DNA of 64,000 nt from Paraburkholderia eburnea (GTDB taxonomy: Bacteria > Pseudomonadota > Gammaproteobacteria > Burkholderiales > Burkholderiaceae), in contig NZ_PQGA01000002.1 of NCBI RefSeq assembly GCF_002917095.1, positions 558,001 to 622,000 on the forward strand, written 5' to 3'. Of the stretch, positions 59,072 to 64,000 are shown piece by piece. A program made the translations under genes and the position numbers. Within the stretch, counting starts at the first letter, position 1. The number at the start of each line of letters is the position of its first letter. Below the pieces are notes generated by a model. It worked only from the letters and a program-made list of their open reading frames with translations, had not been told where the DNA came from and made no database searches.

Positions 59072-59986
59072 TCACTGTTTCAGTTCATGTGAAATGGCCA
59101 CCGGGGTGATTTTAGAAGCCTTCTCAGCGGGCAAAATCGTGACGGTGCATGTCGTGCCCGCTGCCAGAGGCACATCGTCGGGCACGGCGTCGAGATGAAT
59201 GCGAACGGGGACGCGCTGGGCGAGCCGGACCCAGGTAAAGACCGGGTTCACGTCGGCGAGCAGCGTCGGGCCGGATGGATTGTCGCGATCGCTGACGCCG
59301 CGCGCAATGCTCTCCACATGGCCCTCGATGACCGGGCTGCCGGACAGCAGACGTATTTCCGCCTTATCGCCGACGTGCACATGAGGCAGTTTGGTTTCCT
59401 CGAAGTATCCGTACACCCAGTATGAGTTGCGGTCGATGACGGCGAGCCGTGCCGCTCCCACGCTGGCATAGTCGCCGGGATACAGGTTGAGGTTCGTGAC
59501 GTAGCCGTCCACGGGCGAGCGGATCGCGCTGCGTTCGAGATTGAGTCGCGCGACCTCGCGGGCGGCGAGCGCGGCCTGGTAGCCCGCATAGGCCTGGCGC
59601 GCCTGGGAGCCCGAGTCCTCGCGCACTTCTGTGGAAATGACCGATCCGTCGAGTTGGGCGCGCCGGGCGGCCTGCTGCTTGCGCATGTCGAATTCCGACT
59701 TGCGCAGCGCGACTTCCGCTTCGGACTGCTGCAGCGCCAGGCGAAAACGTTCCCTGTCGATATCGAACAGGATGTCGCCGCGATGCACGAACTGGTTGTC
59801 CGCGACGGGCACGTCGGTGACGATGCCCGCGACGTCCGGGGCAATATTGACGACCTTGGCTCTCACGCGGCCGTCGCGCGTCCAGGGCGCATACATGTAG
59901 TGATTCCAGAGCGTGTGGCCCAGCACGATCGCGGCCCCCAGAAGGGCAACGGTGGAGATGGCGCGGATCAGCGACGAAAGATTCAT
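59072..59986 (-). CDS. HlyD family adaptor, AaeA-like
   Basis: A 304-residue membrane-fusion protein. One N-terminal helix (ISTVALLGAAIVLGHTLW) is followed by APWTRDGRVRAKVVNIAPDV, the lipoyl-like motif, and YWVYGYFEETKLPHVHVGDK, which is typical of AaeA (p-hydroxybenzoate efflux). It should couple the FUSC protein to the outer-membrane channel of the same operon. It is the last gene on this strand. Confidence 0.9.
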   Translation of the reverse strand: MNLSSLIRAISTVALLGAAIVLGHTLWNHYMYAPWTRDGRVRAKVVNIAPDVAGIVTDVPVADNQFVHRGDILFDIDRERFRLALQQSEAEVALRKSEFDMRKQQAARRAQLDGSVISTEVREDSGSQARQAYAGYQAALAAREVARLNLERSAIRSPVDGYVTNLNLYPGDYASVGAARLAVIDRNSYWVYGYFEETKLPHVHVGDKAEIRLLSGSPVIEGHVESIARGVSDRDNPSGPTLLADVNPVFTWVRLAQRVPVRIHLDAVPDDVPLAAGTTCTVTILPAEKASKITPVAISHELKQ

Positions 59987-60016
59987 GATGAGAGAGGGAG
60001 AACACCGCGGATCGGA

Positions 60017-60217
60017 CTAGGTTCCGAGCGCCAGACTCGCGCCGCTGAACAGGCACACGAACAGCGCGGCCCGGAACAGCGCGGGATGCCAGACATGCCC
60101 GAACAGGCCGGTGCGGGCGAGTATCCGGTCGATCAGCCAGTAAGCCGCCGCACAGCCGAGGAAGACCGGCAGCAAGGTGGGTATAAGAAGCGAAGCGAAG
60201 GCGATTTCACGGGGCAC
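60017..60217 (-). CDS. DUF1656 small membrane protein (AaeX-like)
   Basis: A 66-residue protein with two hydrophobic helices (ASLLIPTLLPVFLGCAAAYW and FRAALFVCLFSGASLALG). It begins MPREIAFASLL. AaeX-type proteins of this family accompany AaeAB pumps; their function is unclear. It starts 11 bases inside the end of the outer-membrane channel gene, and the HlyD gene follows 30 bases later. Confidence 0.88.
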   Translation of the reverse strand: MPREIAFASLLIPTLLPVFLGCAAAYWLIDRILARTGLFGHVWHPALFRAALFVCLFSGASLALGT

Positions 60218-61670
60218 GGCTGCTCGCTCCTTGCGGCGGATTGGCGGCCGTTTCCATGCCGCCCCCCAGCGCGGTCATGAGTTGCGCCCACGCGTCAAGC
60301 CGCGCGGCACGGACGAGCGCCGCACTTTGCTGGGCGCGCAGGAGTTCGGTTTGCGTGGCAAGCACATTCAGATAGTCGCTCATGCCGGTTCGATAGCCTT
60401 GTTCGGCGTAGTCGAACGCCTCCGTTGCGGATTGCAGGGAGAGGTTCACGTCGCGCTGCTGGATTTCCAGAGAGCGTAGCGATACGACCTGGTCGGATAC
60501 GCCCTGAAAGGCGCCGAGCACGGCCTGGTTGTAGCTGTCCACGGCCTCGTCGTATTGCGCGACGGCGGTGCCATAGCGGCCCTTGCGCAGGCCGCCATCG
60601 AAGATGGGGAGCGAAATCGCCACGCCGAAGCTGTGATCGGCGGCGTTGTTGTTGACGAAAGTGAAGAAGCCGCCAAAAGCCGCCGACGCGAGACTGGCCG
60701 TGGCAATGAGGTCGATATTCGGATAGAAGTCCGATCGCGCGACTTCGATCGCCTTTGCCGAGGCTTCGACGCGCCAGCGCTGGGCGACCACGTCGGGACG
60801 GTGGCCGACCAGTTCAGCAGGCAAGGTGGCGGGCAAGGCGATGGGTACGTCGGGACGAAGGTTGGGACGCGCCAGGTGCTCGCCAGCGCCCGGCCCTTGA
60901 CCGGTCAGGATAGCTAACTGACTGCGCGCCAGCGCGATCTGCTGGTCATGCTGGTCGATTCGCGCGCGGGTGGCCGCGATGGGCGTGTGCGCCTCGCTGA
61001 TTTCAAGGCGGCTCGCAAGACCGGCCTTGCCGCGCCGCTCCAGGATATCGACAATGTGCTGCTCCTGCTGAAGCGTCTGGACTTCGATGTCGCGCAGGTC
61101 GTATTGCAGCGCGAGCGTTACATACGCGCGCACCACCGATTCCTCAAGCAGGAGTTGTGCTTCGCGGGCGTCGGCGGCAGCGGCCTGAACGGTGTCGAGC
61201 GCGCCTTCGAGCGTCGCGCGATTTTTGCCCCAGAGGTCGAGTTCGTAGAGCAGGCTGAGGTCAGCGGCGTTGTTCCAGACAGTAGCGCCGCCAGGCGGGT
61301 TGGGGTTGGCATAGGCGGAGAAACGCCGGCGCGCGAACGCGGTGTCGGCGGAGATGACCGGCGCGCGCGCGGCGCCGGCAATGCGCGCAGCCGCCCAGGC
61401 CCGGTCGATCCGCGCCTGGGCGAGACCCATTTGCGGATTTCCCGCCACGGCAAGCGTGACCAGCTCGTCGAGCTGTTGATCGGACCAGTGGCTCCACCAG
61501 CGGTCCTGCGGCCAGTTCGCATCGGTCAGCGCTGTCTGTATTGCGTCGCCGGGGGCAACCGACTTCGGGTCCAGCATGGTTGAACGCGCAACGATTCCAT
61601 TGTGGTTCGCGCATCCCGACAGCAGGAGCGAGCAGACGAGCGTTATCAACAGGCTGGGACGCTTCGCCAT
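60207..61670 (-). CDS. NodT family outer-membrane efflux lipoprotein
   Basis: A 487-residue TolC-like channel with the lipobox LSGC (LITLVCSLLLSGCANHNG). Efflux domains include YELDLWGKNRATLEGALDTV and PIFDGGLRKGRYGTAVAQYD. I chose the ATG at 61670 (MAKRPSLLI), which gives a normal signal peptide. It lies 50 bases after the FUSC gene and overlaps the DUF1656 gene. It completes a four-gene efflux system. Confidence 0.92.
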   Translation of the reverse strand: MAKRPSLLITLVCSLLLSGCANHNGIVARSTMLDPKSVAPGDAIQTALTDANWPQDRWWSHWSDQQLDELVTLAVAGNPQMGLAQARIDRAWAAARIAGAARAPVISADTAFARRRFSAYANPNPPGGATVWNNAADLSLLYELDLWGKNRATLEGALDTVQAAAADAREAQLLLEESVVRAYVTLALQYDLRDIEVQTLQQEQHIVDILERRGKAGLASRLEISEAHTPIAATRARIDQHDQQIALARSQLAILTGQGPGAGEHLARPNLRPDVPIALPATLPAELVGHRPDVVAQRWRVEASAKAIEVARSDFYPNIDLIATASLASAAFGGFFTFVNNNAADHSFGVAISLPIFDGGLRKGRYGTAVAQYDEAVDSYNQAVLGAFQGVSDQVVSLRSLEIQQRDVNLSLQSATEAFDYAEQGYRTGMSDYLNVLATQTELLRAQQSAALVRAARLDAWAQLMTALGGGMETAANPPQGASSRAP

Positions 61671-61720
61671 TGGAACGTTGCGTGCAATGGCGGGAAACCG
61701 GCGTACACGATCGGGCGAAA

Positions 61721-63874
61721 TCACCGGATGTTCCCGTCCATGGCGCCCAGCGGGACCAGATTGTCCTGGAGCGATAGCCGGATGTCGTTCAGCGTCGAGC
61801 GCAGCTTGACGAGGGCGATGTCGGCAACCGATGCCACGGGCGCAGGCAACGCTGCCAGCGCGGCTTCGACGGATTTCGAGGCGGCCAGGAAGCTGTCACG
61901 GGAAGGCGACGTGAACGCGTGCGCGACGGTCTTGCGAATGTCGGTTTCGAAGGTGCGCCAGGACGGGGGGAGCGAAGCGTGAGGGAGTAGTTCGCGCAGG
62001 GCGATGACGCCTCGGCCGATTTCGATGGATGCAAACGACCACGCGTGCAGGACGGCCTCGCTGTAACGCCCTGTGCCGCTGCGCATGCCGATCTGCTGGA
62101 CGCAGTCGCGAACGCCGCTGTCGAATCGCAATCGTATGCCGGCGAGCGGGCCGTCGCAGGCCACGTGGGCGACCAGCCTGCGCAACTGGTTCAGATAGAG
62201 GCCGGTCACCCACTCTCCGGCATAAGGTGCGACGAAGGAGTAGGCGAGCGACGCCGCAACGATGCCGATAATGGTCGAGAAACCCGCGTCCAGCGTGCTG
62301 GCGGGGGAGTAGACGCTCGGGTTGGTCAGATTGCTCAGGAAGCAGAAATAGATATTGAATCCGAGGCCGATGGTGGCGGTCCGCGGCCATGTGGTCAGGT
62401 AGCTGCCTGCCAGAATAGAGGGCGTAATAGCGGCCGCGAGCAGCAGAAAGCCGTCGAGGCGCGGCAGCACGAAGAAGTTGAAGAACAGGCTCGCCAGCCA
62501 CGCTGCCGTGCAGCCTGCCACCATCTGCCGCGTGACGGCGGCCGGGGCGGGGACGGTGGAGAAGAGTGCGCTGGCGATGGCGGCCGAAATGACCGCGCCC
62601 GAGGCGCTCGTCCAGCCAGTGGCAATCCAGAGCAGCGACACCGCACCGATCGTACAGGTCGCGCGCAATCCCGCAGCCATCGACACCATCCGGTTGGCCG
62701 TGGTCACGATCCGCACTGGACGTCGTACGTAGGCCGAATCACGCGAAAAGTCTGGCGAGCGCAGCGCAATGAAATCGCGCAGATAGGCGCGCAGGGCCGC
62801 TGCTGCGTTCTCCAGATGGGGCGTTGCGCTTTGCGCAAGCTGCTGTGTCGCAAGCGCTTCGTGCACGAGCGCGGCGTGTTGATTCGTCTGCAGGGCCGGC
62901 AGTTGTGCTATGAGGGTGGTCAGCGCATGGTCGAATTGATGAAGGCGCTCCAGATCCGGACGCGCGGGATCGATACGATCCGGCAAAATCGCGGCGAGAT
63001 GGGCGAAGAGGGTATCCACGGTGTTCGCCACATCGCTGCCCGTATTGGTGCGCAGCCGTTGGCGGAACTGATAAAGCAGATGGAACTGGGTGTTGGCGTC
63101 GAGAAATTCACTCGCCAGACGGGTCATTAGGCCGTCGCGGCGGCGCAGATCCGGGTCTTCGAACACGGCTGCGCTGCGCAGGTTTTCCAGTTGTGCGCGC
63201 TGCCCGATGAGCGCCAACTGGATCCGTCCGGATTCTAGTGGTTCGAGACGGTCGGTCAGCGCGCGCCGCACGAATCCAAGGAAGTCAGAAAAGTGACCGG
63301 CACCGGCACGAAGCAGTACGTCGCGCACATGCAGCGGAAAAATCATGGCGCTGACGACGCTCGCACAGAGAATGCCGACCGAGACTTCGCTCAGCCCCGT
63401 CACGACGTTGTCCAGGATGCCATACGGATGGTCAATGGCGGGCAGCGCCGCGATGCAGGTGGCGTAACCCGCGAGTACGAAGCCATACGACTGGTAGTTT
63501 CGGTAATAGGCCGCACCCCACACGCAGAGTCCGATCCAGACGGCGAGCGCGCCCAGGAACAACACGCGCTCCTGGGGAAATAGCGCAAACAGCATTAGCG
63601 CCGCAAGATTGCCCACCACCATGCCCAGACCGCGGTAAAAGCCGCGTGCCATGACCATGCCCGAGTGCTGATGCATCATCAGGATCACCACGCTCACCAT
63701 GGCCGTGCGCGGTGCCGCGAGGTCCAGCCCCATGGAAAGGCCCGTGGCGAGAAGTACCGCCAATGCAGTCTTCAGGGCGTGGATCAGCCTTATTCCGTCT
63801 TCCTGAACATATTGTCGAGCCGCCACACGAAGGGCGGCGTGCCAGGGCAGGCTGATGGCTGAAGATGTGCTCAT
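61721..63874 (-). CDS. FUSC family aromatic acid exporter (AaeB-like)
   Basis: A 717-residue inner-membrane protein with two hydrophobic halves: about six helices at residues 30-200 (LIHALKTALAVLLATGLSMG, VSVVILMMHQHSGMVMARGF) and six more at about 395-560 (TCTIGAVSLLWIATGWTSAS, TIGLGFNIYFCFLSNLTNPS), each followed by a cytoplasmic domain. It resembles AaeB and YccS, which export aromatic acids. First gene of the operon FUSC-NodT-DUF1656-HlyD. Confidence 0.92.
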   Translation of the reverse strand: MSTSSAISLPWHAALRVAARQYVQEDGIRLIHALKTALAVLLATGLSMGLDLAAPRTAMVSVVILMMHQHSGMVMARGFYRGLGMVVGNLAALMLFALFPQERVLFLGALAVWIGLCVWGAAYYRNYQSYGFVLAGYATCIAALPAIDHPYGILDNVVTGLSEVSVGILCASVVSAMIFPLHVRDVLLRAGAGHFSDFLGFVRRALTDRLEPLESGRIQLALIGQRAQLENLRSAAVFEDPDLRRRDGLMTRLASEFLDANTQFHLLYQFRQRLRTNTGSDVANTVDTLFAHLAAILPDRIDPARPDLERLHQFDHALTTLIAQLPALQTNQHAALVHEALATQQLAQSATPHLENAAAALRAYLRDFIALRSPDFSRDSAYVRRPVRIVTTANRMVSMAAGLRATCTIGAVSLLWIATGWTSASGAVISAAIASALFSTVPAPAAVTRQMVAGCTAAWLASLFFNFFVLPRLDGFLLLAAAITPSILAGSYLTTWPRTATIGLGFNIYFCFLSNLTNPSVYSPASTLDAGFSTIIGIVAASLAYSFVAPYAGEWVTGLYLNQLRRLVAHVACDGPLAGIRLRFDSGVRDCVQQIGMRSGTGRYSEAVLHAWSFASIEIGRGVIALRELLPHASLPPSWRTFETDIRKTVAHAFTSPSRDSFLAASKSVEAALAALPAPVASVADIALVKLRSTLNDIRLSLQDNLVPLGAMDGNIR

Positions 63875-63913
63875 GGCTCTCTCTCCCGGCTTGCACGACG
63901 AACCTGCCGCCGC

Positions 63914-64000
63914 TCAACCCGTAACGGTCACGGGTGGCGGATTTCCCGAGGCGGCCCGCTCGGTCCGATGCCGTTGCGGGATGCGCAGGCAGTGCGTCGC
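63914..64000 (-). CDS. Possible C-terminal end of an upstream gene
   Basis: The minus-strand frame from the window edge to TGA at 63914 reads CLRIPQRHRTERAASGNPPP, then VTVTG. It may be the end of a gene (perhaps a regulator) before the FUSC operon, 39 bases from it, but 28 codons are too few to identify. Confidence 0.25.
   Translation of the reverse strand, partial: ATHCLRIPQRHRTERAASGNPPPVTVTG

Noticed and set aside
1..64000. CRISPR arrays, tRNA or rRNA genes, IS elements, prophage
   Set aside because: No regularly spaced repeats, no cloverleaf or rRNA stretches that I can recognise, and no transposase, integrase or phage structural protein.

Overview
The window is a GC-rich, gene-dense stretch of chromosome from a beta-proteobacterium. 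The protein families point to Burkholderiaceae of the Paraburkholderia/Caballeronia/Burkholderia group: RecBCD, EmrAB with a NodT-type outer-membrane lipoprotein, phosphocholine-specific phospholipase C, a ViuB/PadR iron pair, Aae-like FUSC efflux and TfdB- and MobA-like hydroxylases. I see no rRNA, tRNA, prophage, insertion sequence or CRISPR array.

Layout. 1-3.4 kb: end of recB, then recD. 3.5-6.4 kb: ohr, two TetR regulators and a LysE exporter. 6.5-10.8 kb: an EmrA-EmrB-OprM type tripartite efflux operon, divergent from its TetR gene, with tandem operators between. 10.8-13 kb: cytochrome b561 overlapping a membrane-anchored catalase-family peroxidase, then a GFA-type protein. 13-19.9 kb: aldehyde dehydrogenase, a Fur-boxed siderophore receptor and a lipoprotein-phospholipase C operon. 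20-28 kb: small unknown genes, FucU, a candidate short sRNA, a TPR glycosyltransferase-like protein, aldo/keto reductase, zinc alcohol dehydrogenase, MarR. 28-35 kb: zwf, mntH, a beta-propeller/sterol-desaturase pair and aroG (TTG start).

35.2-39.4 kb is an island of small proteins of unknown function around cspA. Six of them form three paralogous pairs, one member of each pair on each strand. 39.6-43.8 kb carries a 3-hydroxybenzoate-4-hydroxylase-like flavoprotein translationally coupled to a MarR regulator, and a PadR/ferric-reductase pair (NfeR/NfeF-like) with a strong palindromic operator.

44-53.3 kb is a catabolic cluster split around a GntR regulator. To its left are a porin, an SDR, an NTF2-fold protein and a KstD-like flavin dehydrogenase. 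To its right are an FAH-family hydrolase, a TfdB-like phenol hydroxylase and an extradiol-type dioxygenase. Together they could aromatise a cyclic ketone and open the ring by meta cleavage. 53.3-58.7 kb holds a LysR/pirin divergent pair and an isochorismatase-DoxX-(pirin remnant)-OsmC operon. 59-63.9 kb is a FUSC-NodT-DUF1656-HlyD efflux operon.

The strongest candidates for something new are the paired small-protein island, the short sRNA with anti-Shine-Dalgarno repeats (11 nt complementary to the nearby fucU ribosome binding site) and the aromatisation/meta-cleavage cluster.
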